Assembly: GCA_949987705.1 (NCBI GenBank)
Contig: OX465282.1
Coordinates: forward strand, 90,942,070-91,006,069
From: Thereva unica
Taxonomy: Eukaryota > Arthropoda > Insecta > Diptera > Therevidae
DNA: 64,000 nucleotides
Direction: 5' to 3'
The position numbers and the translations under genes were made by a program. Below, in pieces: positions 32,839 through 42,772 of this stretch. Numbering within the stretch: position 1 is the stretch's first letter; each line of letters starts with the position of its first letter. Below the pieces are notes generated by a model. That model searched no databases. It saw nothing but the letters and a program-made list of their open reading frames with translations, and was not told the origin of the DNA.

Positions 32839-34389
32839 CAAATGAGAGCTCAATCCAATCTCAATCAATCCCTTCTAATATCAACAGGAGAGATAGGTTA
32901 ATAAGTGAGCTGATAAATAAAAATGTTATTCGTGATAATTAACATGTATGGTTCTCCTTCACAACCACTTCAATAGTAGTTTCATCTAATATTTTTACTT
33001 TTTGAAGACTTATTTTCAACTTATTCTCTTGTGCCATATTTTGCAGGTGAGCCAAATCGGTTTTGTTTTCCATTTGTTTGCTTCATATTTGGTTTGTTTG
33101 CTTCATATTTGGTTTCACGACCAAATCGACAGCTAAGCGCAGTCATACAAAACCATCAAATTGGGTGGTATTACTCCAAGGCAGTAAATCACGTATATTT
33201 AATTAAAATAGAAATTGTTTAAAGTTTATTGCATGCATAAATTGAGCTTTTTTATAATAGTCAAACGTCTTTATCGACACGAAAAGAGACGATATCGTGT
33301 CGCCAAATGCCAATTTTTATTTATCGACAGACGACAATGTCGACTCGAGAAACCAAATACGGCCCCAGGTTTTCGTGGTCTAAACTCATTTTGACTACAT
33401 CCAATAAGAAATCTCCCTTTTCTTGTACTCTTAATAATACGTATTGCTGCTCTTCTGCTACCATCTACATGTATGCTCTTGTATGCTCTTCTGCTACCAT
33501 CTACATGTATGCTCTTGTATGCTGTTCTGCTACCATCTACACCTACAAATCTTTTACAAGCTTTTGTCTTTTGGATTTCAAAACTTAGCTTTGTTGACAG
33601 AATCGTCACTACTCGTTCGACTTTTCATTTCTATATTATAATACAATTTTTAACAACATTTTATTTTAGGAAATCATGTTTATGTTTTATTGAAAACAGG
33701 TTCTGGAAAATAGCTTGTACTTGAACTCTATCTGCAAATTTTAAACCAGCATGATATGCAGCGACATATCATGTTGGTTTAAAATCTGCAGATAGAGTTC
33801 AAATACATGAAGAATGGATACTTGGATTTAGCTTTGTCGACAGAATCTCATTACTGGTTTGCCTTTTCATTTCGATATTATAATACCATTTTCGTGTTAT
33901 TAACTAAATAATCTACATCTAGTTATAATATAATATATCATAACTTTTAACAACATTTTATTTTAGGAAATCATGCTGGTATATTGCAATGCATTTTCGT
34001 TTTCTTTTGTAAAATACTATCCTTTTCTTAACTTTTTATCATTTCTTTCTTTGCTAGTGTAGAAATTCTCAGCCTATAGCGTTCTGCCATCGTTCATGAT
34101 ATCTTTGGCCTAGCTTGGAGTTTGGTGTAATCCTAACAGACGTAGTGCAAAAAAATTAACCAAAATAAATTATAAATACAAAGAAGAAATAAAACACATT
34201 GAAAATATAGATTAATAAAATATATATTCTTTTAGATAAAATAAAACAAAATTCATACAATAAATAAGATCAACATAAATAACATTCTTTTAATTAAAAA
34301 ATAATAATTCATAATGTAAATTAATAACATAAATAAACATTCTTTTAAATATAAAAAAAAATCATAACATAAATAACCTAAATAAACAT
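32839..34389. other. AT-rich spacer between the two Harbinger genes, with local repeats
   Basis: No gene. Contents: three copies of a ~36-bp unit with TTCTGCTACCATCTACATGT (33451-33542); a ~37-bp-arm palindrome at 33723-33807 (TGAACTCTATCTGCAAATTT mirrored by its near-complement); a direct repeat of ~100 bp (33585-33680 and 33831-33978, both with AACATTTTATTTTAGGAAAT); and a duplicated TTCTTTTAATTAAAAAATAA block at about 34285 and 34404. Confidence 0.6.
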
Positions 34390-34918
34390 TCACATAAACA
34401 ACATTCTTTTAATTAAAAAATAATAATTCATAATGTAAATAAATAACATAAATAAACATTCTTTAAAAAAACAAGATAATTCATAATACATGGCTTTTTC
34501 CTCCTCGTCCTTTCTCTTTAATTTGTCCTCCAAGTACTTCTCATATATTTTTAATTTTTTTTCTGCTAAAACTTTTCTGCACTCTAATTTGGCTCTGCAG
34601 TCTCTTTGACTTAGTTTTGCCTTGTCCTTTTTTTGGGCAGATGAAGTACTAACCGTTTCAGGTGGCGTACTAAGCTCAACCATCGTTTCATTTGCCAACG
34701 ATGAAACCGGCAGAGGCTCTACATTTTCCCCACACAAATCTAGTGTGTGGGAGTTTGAAATAATTGGACGATCTCCAAAAATTTCGTTCATGGCATCTTC
34801 GTAAGGAAGATTGCACGGCGACGCACCAGTCCTCAGGTTGTTGTCTATGCCAGCCTTGTACGCTCGTAAGAGGTTTTTTAATTTAACTTTCAGCATGTCC
34901 TCTGTAGTTGCCTGTGTC
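34390..34918 (-). CDS. Harbinger accessory protein, Myb/SANT-like, C-terminal exon
   Basis: The open frame from an AG acceptor at about 34919 (TTTTTACAG on the minus strand) reads TQATTEDMLKVKLKNLLRAY, then GASPCNLPYEDAMNEIFGDR (end of the Myb/SANT-like domain), a Ser/Thr-rich linker, and a basic coiled coil (RKVLAEKKLKIYEKYLEDKL). Known: Harbingers carry a second gene for a Myb/SANT-like DNA-binding partner that aids nuclear import and end recognition. The first exon is not found. The C-terminal ~25 residues are hydrophobic and A/T-driven, suggesting read-through past an ancestral stop. Confidence 0.7.
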
Positions 34919-34959
34919 TGTAAAAAGTATTGTTAATAATAATTTTCCTATAGCGGCCT

Positions 34960-35172
34960 CGTGTAACTTTCAAAACTACAGTAGTATGTCGCTGGTATAG
35001 GCCAAACTTCCCGATCACAAAAACAGTAAAAGACACACCGTCATTTATTCTTTCGCCAACGTTTCACATTTATTTAACGCTTCATCAGGGCTAATAACAA
35101 TTAGAAAAAACACATGAAATTAACTCATCAGTAATAATCGAAACTTGTATACAAGTCACATAAAAAAAAAAA
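34960..35172 (+). repeat. Small retroposon-like insert with poly-A end
   Basis: Ends in an A run (35162-35172) at the point where env coding stops. On the minus strand, 35090-35054 reads CCCTGATGAAGC, then an A/T stretch, then GTGAAACGTTGGCG, resembling a dispersed retroelement 3' region. Boundaries and class are uncertain. Confidence 0.4.
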
Positions 35173-35669
35173 CTGGCAAGAGTGGCTATTTCGTCCACTA
35201 TTGCGGTTTGTTTTTGCGTCAACTGTCGAATTAACTCGTTGCAATGTAATTCCAAGGATAGATGACCCATTTTGTTGCAGACGATTCCAAACTGTGTGAC
35301 AGTTTCATTTAATTTTGCATTGCTGATGTGATGTTTAAAGGATACTGAAGTTCAATACGAAGAGTTCCCCTCTGTACAAATGTTTCTCCTATGTATATGT
35401 TCTACATACAGTCCGGGTTTAGAGTGACTAATATTATAGGCTGCAAACGTTTGTTTGCACATCGTTACTAAAAATAGGACTGCAAATGCCATTGTTTTCC
35501 ACCTTTTGCAAGAATATGGTTTGTGAATTCGATTTGATGCTCTATTCTTGCATCGTATCGATGATTGATGGTTCATAGGGTTTTCTCTTATTATGTTCGT
35601 TTCTCTTCTTATTGTTGACTTCATGTCGTCGTAAATTTCTTTGGCTAGTCGCTGTTTTTCTAATGGCAC
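35165..35669 (-). pseudogene. Env-like protein fragment of the roo-like BEL/Pao element (first piece)
   Basis: 105 codons (35669-35352), with related sequence in another frame to about 35165. After a basic leader (RNRIHKPYSCKRWKT) there is a hydrophobic signal-peptide-like segment, MAFAVLFLVTMCKQTFAAYN, then SKPGLYVEHI, as at the N-terminus of insect retroelement envelope proteins. A stop and a frameshift interrupt it. It follows the pol remnants directly, which is the gag-pol-env order of roo-type elements. The remainder is at 29433-30225. Confidence 0.55.
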
Positions 35670-35990
35670 TAAGTTGTCATATCCTGTTACTGGTCGAATT
35701 CGGATACTGCTTCGTGATTTGTGAGCAATCTGGGCTTCTTTAATTTCTTGAGGTTATCTTCTCTTTATCAGCTCAGGAGTCGTGTAGGTATCAGAAAGTT
35801 CAAATTTTCTTTTTCTAGAAGATATTTGCCAGACTTGCAAAGTATTTGCTTTTGTGCATTTAGTAGGCTTAGCTTCTTGGTTATAGGAAGAGGTGTTATA
35901 TTTGTCATTCTGGATCGATTGCCGGGTCGATGCTACAGCTACTGTACTGTCACTGCTTCGATTGGCTTGCTTTGTTCTGAGATCTTCTCC

Positions 35991-36976
35991 TCATCTTCTG
36001 AGGATACATATTTTTGTAATAGGGCGTTTTAGTATAGTATTTCCCTTTGTGCGTAGGCTGACTACTCTAACTAATCCATCAGATCCTTTGTGTGTTTCTG
36101 TCACCCGTGCTAGAAGCCATTTAGCAGCAGGTAAATTTTCGTTTTTAATTATGACCATTTGACCTATCTTCACGTTCTTTTGTTTTATTTGCCATTTCGG
36201 GCGTTGCTGTAATCTGTGAAGATATTCTGTTGACCAGGATTTCCACAATCTTCCTTCATTTTCTCAACCAGCTTCCATCTTGTTGTGCAATTTGTTTGGT
36301 CTAGTTTCTCTGAGCTTGGAGGACATGTCAAGGGTTGCCCTATTAAAAAATGACCAGGAGTGATTGCATCTAGATCCTGTGGATCATTTCTTAATGGATC
36401 GAGTGGTCTTGAGTTCAGACAAGCTTCTATTTGGTATAGAAGTGTTATTAATTCTTTAAATGTTAGTGCAGTTTCACCAATAACTCGTTTTAAGTGGTGT
36501 TTTATCGATTTTACTCCGGCTTCACATAATCCACCGAAGTGTGGCGCTGCGGGGGGGTTAAAATGCCACTGTGTTCCGTCAGATGCTAATAAGGCCGCTA
36601 TTTCTGGCTCGTTCACCTTCAGGGCCATGTTAAGATCTCTATCTAACACCCTTTTGGCTCCGACGAAGTTTGTTGTTCCACAGTCACTGTATAAATGTTG
36701 ACATTGACCGCGTCTTGTGATGAATCTCTTAAACGAAGCAATGAACGCTGTTGTTGTCAACTCACTGACTGCTTCTATATGGATTGCCTTTGTTCCAAGG
36801 CAGACGAATACCGCAATGTATCCTTTGTAACATTTATTGCCTCTACCCTTTGACATTCTGATGGATATGGGTGCAGCGTAGTCCACACCTGTACTGGAAA
36901 ATGGTTTGGATGGTGTTATTCTTGCTGCCGGCAGGTCTCCCATCATCTGTTTAGCAGTTTCTGCTCGGTAACGCAC
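35991..36976 (-). pseudogene. BEL/Pao integrase and C-terminal (DUF5641-like) remnant
   Basis: 263 codons (36976-36185): MGDLPAARITPSKPFSSTGV, GVDYAAP (first Asp), AIHIEAVSELTTTAFIASFK, LYSDCGTTNF (second Asp) and PPAAPHFGGLCEAGVKSIKH (Glu), then LNSRPL and TPGHFLIGQPL. The DUF5641-like tail continues in another frame at 36248-35991 (IGQMVIIKNENLPAAKW). One codon is inserted in the second-Asp block and the tail is frameshifted. Same protein family as the intact copy at 54307-59505 but a distinct lineage. Confidence 0.85.
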
Positions 36977-37086
36977 ACATACAATACGTTTATGGATAAT
37001 CTCGCGTATTGTGTTTCGAGGATTTATTATCCAGTATTTTCTTCGGATGTAAGCTAACGTCCCTTGATTTCCAGCATGTAGAGTTT

Positions 37087-37341
37087 TTAGATGAGCTTCT
37101 TTAGTGTTATAAGAGTTGTTAATGCACCTTTATGTGGAAGGATTATTGGATGCTTTTCGTTGTAGCTTAAAGACGAATGTGCCAAACGACCACGTACTCG
37201 TAATATGTTATCTTGGTCTATAAAAAGCGACAACGACTTTAGTTTACTGTTTGAGGTGAGGCTTTTGTTTTGTTGCAGTCTGGTTTTCTCTTCAGCGAAT
37301 GATTGTTCTAGGCGGATTATACAGTTTAGTGCCTCATCCAA
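37087..37341 (-). pseudogene. BEL/Pao pre-integrase fragment
   Basis: 85 codons with LRVRGRLAHSSLSYNEKHPI and ILPHKGAL, the segment just before the integrase zinc-binding (H2C2) region. The H2C2 itself is in disrupted frames between 37087 and 36976. Confidence 0.75.
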
Positions 37342-37429
37342 CTCCAGAACTGATAGATAAGGTGACGTGTTTTTACTTAACGGTATTTTACAGTTGTGTA
37401 TGAATCGTCGACAGTAGGCAGTGACTCGT

Positions 37430-37870
37430 GTTATTTTTCTTTGTGAAGAGAATTTTCAATTATTTCCCTATCTGGTGTATCAACCTTTGCGGTCAGTATG
37501 GCAAGAGCTGGGTCTGATTCTATTGTAGCGGAATGTACAATTGGTGTGGAAGGCCATTTCTCCTTTGGATACTTTAACCACTCTGGACCTGTCCACCATA
37601 AGTTATGGTCACTTAATTTTGCAGGCGATAGTCCCCGGGAAGCACAATCTGCAGGGTTTTCCTCTGTTTTAATGTAGTTCCATTGCTCTGCTATGGTGGT
37701 CTCTTGTATTCTGGAAATACGACTTGCGACGAATCTTTCCTTCCGTTCCGGACTGGTCTTGATCCATGATAATGCAATTGTTCAATCTGACCATAAATAT
37801 ATGCGGACTTCTTGAATTTTCAATGACTTGATGGCTAATGAATGTCCTTTGTTGCATAGGTAACATCGTT
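37430..37870 (-). pseudogene. BEL/Pao RNase H fragment
   Basis: Minus-strand translation in several frames contains NYIKTEENPADCASRGLSPA, then WWTGPEWLKYP. This is the C-terminal RNase H segment, equivalent to the ADNPADLASRG/WWHGPGWL region of the intact copy. Protease and RT are missing between this and the gag piece. Confidence 0.7.
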
Positions 37871-37912
37871 GATCAAGTGATGGTCAACAAACCTTAATGT
37901 CTCTACATCAAC

Positions 37913-38255
37913 CTAACGTAGTATTATTGGAGTGACTAATGCTGTCCTGGAGCTAGTGTCCACACCTAGGTTATTAGTAGCTCTTAGAGACTCCTTCAGG
38001 ATGTCATGTATATGTTTTATTGCAGAAGCTGATTCTGTCTTCAGCGTTGGGAGATCAAGCAGCCTGTTTACTTGAGTTGTGACAAGTTTCCTTTCATTGC
38101 CAAATCTGTCAATTAGCATTTCCCACGCGTCATCGTAATTTTCTTCGGAAATGTTCAAATGCCTTATAAGGTTCATTGCTTCTCCGGCTACATTTGTTTT
38201 GAGATATTGCATTTTTTCTACTCTTGATAATTTATTGTTCTCATGGATTAGTTTT
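37913..38255 (-). pseudogene. BEL/Pao gag (DUF1759-like) fragment
   Basis: Reads LIHENNKLSRVEKMQYLKTN, then HLNISEENYDDAWEMLIDRF and ALVTPIILR. It corresponds to the gag core segment with the VHNNTKLSPVQKLHHLKSCL block in the intact copy. Downstream it is joined to RNase H sequence, so a ~600-residue deletion removed protease and RT. The 5' side is cut by the solo LTR insertion at 38264. Confidence 0.75.
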
Positions 38256-38263
38256 TAGTATAT

Positions 38264-38773
38264 TGTTACGTTTTTAAGGCTTAACGGATTCGTAGGATTA
38301 ATTAAGGAATACACTTTTTAATTATCCACACAAAATTTATTTATTACGAACCAAAACACAATTTAACAACAAACACAATTCTTACAGTTCACTATAATCA
38401 CTTTCAATTTAATAACTCGCACTATTAAATTCTATCTATCGCTTTATAATTCACTGTTAAATCACTACTTTTCACTGTTCTCACTTTAGAACACCTTTTT
38501 CGCCTTTCAAATCAAAACTGACTCTCTCAGCGCCTGCAAGCCGCTTTTATATCCAAACTCCACCTTTATCTAACTTCTGGAACCTTCGTCCCTTTTCTCG
38601 AGCCTAGTGGTATGTTCTTTTCTTTTCGTCCAGAAGCTTGCAGTTGTCTTTACTTATCGCGCGTTCCAATTTTAGATTAGTACATAAATCATTAGTTCAG
38701 ACAACAACCACAGTCGTTAACGACAATCGTTGATTCAGCTTTTTAACGGACAGACGGCGCATAAATCATCACA
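38264..38773 (-). mobile_element. Solo LTR, 510 bp
   Basis: Plus-strand ends TGTTACG and CATCACA, so TG...CA on both strands. Exact 4-bp TSD ATAT at 38260-38263 and 38774-38777. Orientation minus: on that strand GGATATAAAAGCGGC (TATA box, about 38552) is followed by GAGTCAGTTTT (start-site-like), and AATAAATAAA occurs near the 3' end (about 38342). An ATAT target is typical of some Ty3/Gypsy elements, so that assignment is inference. No internal sequence remains, so it arose by LTR-LTR recombination. Confidence 0.85.
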
Positions 38774-38778
38774 ATATG

Positions 38779-38988
38779 TTAAAAAAGCTTCTCCAGGAAT
38801 CGAAAGTCCCGTCGAATACGGGAACAGCGGTAAACGCATCTCCTTTTGTAGAGCACATTATCCGCAACTTCTTTTTTGTTTTGCAAGCTTATTATGATAC
38901 CATAATAAGTTTGCTCGCATAGTTGGGTCAATTTTGTCATGCAGTGGTCATCGGTGTAAAGCTGCGTTTCTTCAAATAGTTGCTGCAA
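38779..38988 (-). CDS. Hypothetical short ORF
   Basis: 69 codons starting MQQLFEETQLYTDDHCMTKL, then CEQTYYGIIISLQNKKEVAD. Amphipathic and protein-like in composition, but I recognise no family. It sits between the solo LTR and the MITE 39046-39348. It may be an exon or a 5' piece of a larger disrupted gene. Confidence 0.3.
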   Translation of the reverse strand: MQQLFEETQLYTDDHCMTKLTQLCEQTYYGIIISLQNKKEVADNVLYKRRCVYRCSRIRRDFRFLEKLF

Positions 38989-39045
38989 GCTTCTAAAGTT
39001 TTCCGAAAGCTCTAGAGTGTAGAATTCGATCGCACCACAGACAAT

Positions 39046-39348
39046 GGCCTCGATTCCCAGATCCGACGGGAGGGAAGTGAGTGCGGATTTGAGACTTTGC
39101 GATTCTCAAATCCGCAACCGCGAATCTCTCTTTGTCATTTTCCGCGCTTTAAAAGTGTGATCCGCAACAAATTTTCTGCGGATTTGAAACCACAAATGCG
39201 CCTAAGGTAATCCGACATCGGGTATTTCATTATCGTGTGAGTCTTCACTCCGAATTTTTGATTTAAATGAATCCGTGACTGCGGATTTGAGAATCGCAGT
39301 GTCAAATCCGCACTCACTTCCCTCCCGTCGGATCTGGGAATCGAGGCC
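39046..39348. mobile_element. 303-bp MITE with ~70-bp TIRs
   Basis: Starts GGCCTCGATTCCCAGATCCG and ends with its exact complement. The TIR continues through GACGGGAGGGAAGTGAGTGC and CGGATTTGAGA. Flanked by AAT at 39043-39045 and 39349-39351. Interior holds further TGCGGATTTGA motifs. No ORF of note. Superfamily not decided: a 3-bp TSD suits Harbinger, but AAT is not its usual target. Confidence 0.85.
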
Positions 39349-39513
39349 AATATATCTATACCCAGATATGCCACGCCGAACAAAATTTTGTCCTAAGAAG
39401 ATTTTCAAGTGGATTTACTAATTTTCCAGATCGTAAAGCTCGGCATAAGACTGCGCTGAGCTTCTCACGTATGGAGAAGCGATTCTCAAAAAGCTTTGAA
39501 GTTATCTCCAAGT

Positions 39514-39833
39514 GGGATGATACACGAGTCAACGTGTCTCTGCAACACACTGTCAGTTTGTTGAGCGGAGGTGATACACGACTCAACACGCTACACGCAA
39601 CACTCTGTGTAATAACAATGCGATTGCATATGTGTGGGTGTGCATTCCAAATTATTTTCACCCAGAATCGCTTGACAGTTACGCATACATAACCATTTTT
39701 CAAGCAACTGGAGGAAAAATAGAAATCGTTTCTAGTTTCAGTCAACACCGCACACTTCACCCTTACCCGTCCCTTGGCCAACGAACTGTGCGAAAAAGCT
39801 CGTGTTGCTCAACATGTTGACCCGTGTATCATC
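39514..39833. mobile_element. Probable MITE with GATGATACACG ends
   Basis: GGGATGATACACGAGTCAAC at the left is mirrored by GTTGACCCGTGTATCATCCC at the right. CCAAG sits just outside on both sides, a possible TSD. A second internal copy of the end motif (GGTGATACACGACTCAACAC) lies at 39571. No coding content. Confidence 0.6.
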
Positions 39834-39989
39834 CCCCCAAGCAGACCGCTTGGTCTGCCGTCGCCTGCGCAATTTGAGAATGGCTTGAGTGCACTGCACA
39901 CACAAATAAGCATACACAATAAGAAGAATGAATCAACAAAACGAGCATTTAAAAAAATTTGCATTTTTTGTGGTATAAAATCAGATTAG

Positions 39990-40605
39990 TGATTTATAAT
40001 TTTTTTTTATTATAGACAAACAAAAGAACAGGCAACAAATGCTGCTTACCACGTTGCCGCGATATAGAAGGGAAGTTCCTGAAACAAGGATTTTCAAATT
40101 TAGAAAATTTGCAATTTTTGTCGAAATCCGTAACCTGCTCAGTTCCTAATAAACATGCCGTGACAATGAGCGTATATTTCAAATTCCTCAATTTATGATT
40201 TTTCAGGTCGGGCTGCGCTAATAATAATGAAATGTGGGGATATGTTCTGGATTTATCAAATTTTCATAATAAAAGGAATTTTCTTGTTTCGAATAATATT
40301 TATTTTTTCATTAATGAATTTTTCTACATCTTACAAACTATTATTTATTCACGTGTGAGCCAACGTATTTAATTTACTGTTATTCGTCCTTTTCTTCTTA
40401 TTAAAACTTTTATCAGGAAAATTAATATTGCTTTTCTATGCAGAAAACAAGGATGTTCTTCTTGAAACCAGAATTAATATTCACTATCATTTGTGCAAGA
40501 TATGCTTTGTTCAATTATGCAATGTTTTATTATCCGTATTTCTATGGTATAAGTGAAATTTTTTTCAAATACTTTGCATATATGTATCTTGCATATTTTG
40601 AAAAA
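39990..40605. other. AT-rich spacer
   Basis: No gene or repeat that I can define. Confidence 0.4.
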
Positions 40606-40609
40606 TAAA

Positions 40610-41175
40610 TTAGAAGGTGGACATAAGCTTCCAAAGTCACTACCTGACGTTTTATAATTTTTTTTTAGTATAAATCTTTCAGAAGGACAAGATATAATTT
40701 CATCTTGTTTAATTATGACTTCTCTGCAATTTTCACACGTGATTCGGTGGGCAATGCAGCCACAAAAATATCGTGTTGACGTTATTTCGATCGGAATATT
40801 CTCCGAATTAAAATCATCAGCCCTTTAATCAAAATAATTTTCGTTTTCTGCATGTACTTCATTTTAAGTAAAGTTAAGAAGATTAGTATTTTGAACTTCC
40901 ATTGCACTTGAACTTTGAATTTCACTTAAAATTTCGCCAAAGTCAACTGATAACATTTCGTCCTCATCTTCCATGCAATTACCTTTAGAGGTGAAATGCA
41001 GAAATTTCATTGATAACATTTTTGCTACAATTATATTGAATTCGTTAACCGAAGGATTTTTACAATTGCCCCCTTTTGCCCTTACATAAGAAAATATATT
41101 TTCCAAAGGATTCTGGTTGACCGAACAATTTGTAGTAATAAATGAACAACTATTAGTAAAGATTAAAGTATTAAT
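40610..41175 (-). pseudogene. P-element/THAP9-like transposase C-terminal remnant
   Basis: The minus strand from about 41130 reads CSVNQNPLENIFSYVRAKGG, then NPSVNEFNIIVAKML. After a frame change it has TRYFCGCIAHRITCENCREV and IIKQDEIISCPSERF to about 40640. This is the P-superfamily C-terminal region: N.D.LEN.FS.IR..GG, followed by the CGCIAHR...C..C segment. The THAP finger, GTP-binding part and catalytic core are not seen. Stops and a frame change show it is dead. Confidence 0.65.
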
Positions 41176-41232
41176 TATTTTTAATAAGTTTGCAATAAAT
41201 ATGAACACAGATAAACAACATAAAAACATTAT

Positions 41233-41590
41233 TTAAAAAGGAACATCCACCATATTTAATGCATCGAGTATGAACCTTTGAACATTTGTCAGTTTTGTGC
41301 AATTCACAACAGTTTGATTTCTTGTATCATTAATTAACATGGTTTGTAACCGTTGTAAATGATATTCGGCTTGAGTCATATTAGCCCTGTCGTCACCGGT
41401 TAGAATTTGTAGCATTTCAATTGCTAATTCTCTTTTAACGTTAGCTTTTAAGCTTGACCAAGCGTGCTCGATAGTTAATCCTTGGAGTATATGGTCCAAG
41501 TCTAAGTCGGGAATGTTTTCTGCTTGATATTCTAAGAGCTGCTGAGCATAATTACGCCTTTTAATTTTATTTTCCTCGCTGTTCGCTCTT
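41233..41590 (-). CDS. Unrecognised coding segment upstream of the P-like remnant
   Basis: 88 codons (41499-41233), with open sequence upstream in the same frame to about 41590 (KRRNYAQQLLEYQAENIPDL, then DLDHILQGLTIEHAWSSLKA). Helical and polar, ends NMVDVPF. No family recognised. It may be the 3' exon of the gene whose 5' part encodes the 7-residue repeats (41685-41896), because a plausible GTAAGT...TTTAG intron lies between them. Confidence 0.4.
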
Positions 41591-41665
41591 TATGGTTCCT
41601 TATGCATATCTTTTCATGTAAATAACATACCATCTAAAGTTAAAGAAATAAAATTTTTGATAATT

Positions 41666-41896
41666 TTAACTTACTCCCAATTGTTTAGTCCCAATTTCAC
41701 ATTGTTTAGTCCCAATTTGAAATTGTTTAGTCCCAATTTGAAATTGTTTAGTCCCAATTTGAAATTGTTTATTCTCAATTTGAAATTGTTTAGTCTCAAT
41801 TTGAAATTGTTTAGTCCTAATTTGAAATTGTTTAATCCTAACTTGAAATTGTTTAATCCCAATTTGAAGTTGAAAAGGTGTAGTTAGCGGAGTCAT
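41666..41896 (-). repeat. 21-bp minisatellite, coding-compatible (KQFQIGT repeat)
   Basis: About nine copies of CCCAATTTGAAATTGTTTAGT (plus strand) at 41680-41868. On the minus strand this is a frame starting CAAAATGACT with KQFQIGT/KQFQIET 7-residue repeats. The frame ends at GGGAGTAAGT (about 41684), a good splice donor, with TTCTTTAACTTTAG acceptor-like sequence near 41637. Whether it is translated is unknown. The repeat itself is certain. Confidence 0.75.
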
Positions 41897-41899
41897 TTT

Positions 41900-42555
41900 G
41901 GTTGTCTTACCTTTTTCGAGATCCTATATTTCACGTACTACATCAAAATTTACTGTTCCATCAGGAGTTTCCAGATTACCTCTCAAAAGTATATTTCTAA
42001 TGGATTTAATTAAATCATCATCGCCTATCAAGTTATTCAAATTTCAGTAAATTTAAAAAAAAACTAAATTTTTTCCCTAATCACCCTGTATCTTAGTGGA
42101 TAGTGGAGATAGCCGCCCTCTGTAGAACAATTTTTTTCTCCAAAGACATCCAGGAATCACTCCTGAAAATATTAGCCGCGTACTCCAACAAAGGATTTAT
42201 TAAATTTCTGATGACCTTTACAAGTCGGGAATGATAGAATATGAGTATTTTAACTAATTAAAACGACAATATCTCAGAAATGGCAATTCCTACGAGAAAA
42301 TGTATAATATATTTTTTTGTAGATAATCGCCTAATCTACAAACGTTGTAAACACAATTTTCTGATAAGACGTACGGTTTAGCATATATTTGCAAAAAACT
42401 GATATTTTGACCCTTTGACCTTGAATAAAAAAGTTTGCAGTCGTCCAATCGCGTTGCAGTTTCTACAGCTTATGTATAATAATGTTTTTAAGGGCTGTTC
42501 CAAATTTCAGCAACTTCCGAATTATCTTCCAATTATGGCGTTTTTCGTCTATTTT
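41900..42555. other. Non-coding; right end of an element sharing the TAGTCCAGT terminus
   Basis: Ends CTATTTTGACTGGACTA at 42555, i.e. the same end sequence as the Academ-like element (ACTGGACTA at 17575). The corresponding left end was not found, so this is a truncated or diverged relative. Contains ATCTCAGAAATGGCAATTCC and a Helitron-unlike, GC-poor interior. No ORF. Confidence 0.4.
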
Positions 42556-42772
42556 GACTGGACTATTGATGCATGTCTGAAATGATCACTCATTTAGGGG
42601 CAGATTGGATTAAAGCAAAAGACGAGAACGCAATCTGAAAACTTAGAATTCAGTACTATAGGATAGTAGAAAATATTCTGAGATTTGGCTGAGGCCTATG
42701 GATAAATTAGATATATGGATAAATTAGTGACGCCGTATTTAGAGAAGAAGCATTATATAGATCACGATTTAT
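42556..42772. repeat. Uninterrupted copy of the host repeat of the Academ-like insertion
   Basis: Reverse-complement match to 17579-17640 plus 9515-9713. At about 42616-42625, GATTAAAGCAAAAGACGAGA is continuous where the other copy holds the 7.9-kb element. It therefore serves as an empty site. Confidence 0.8.

Noticed and set aside
33440..33545. CRISPR-like direct repeats
   Set aside because: Adjacent tandem copies without unique spacers, in a eukaryotic context; also no cas genes.
33271..33724. ORFs with DGSRRAYKSIHV or CYHLHVCSCM repeats
   Set aside because: Products of a three-copy 36-bp tandem repeat in different frames.
36360..36701. 113-codon plus-strand ORF
   Set aside because: Antisense shadow of the BEL integrase remnant.
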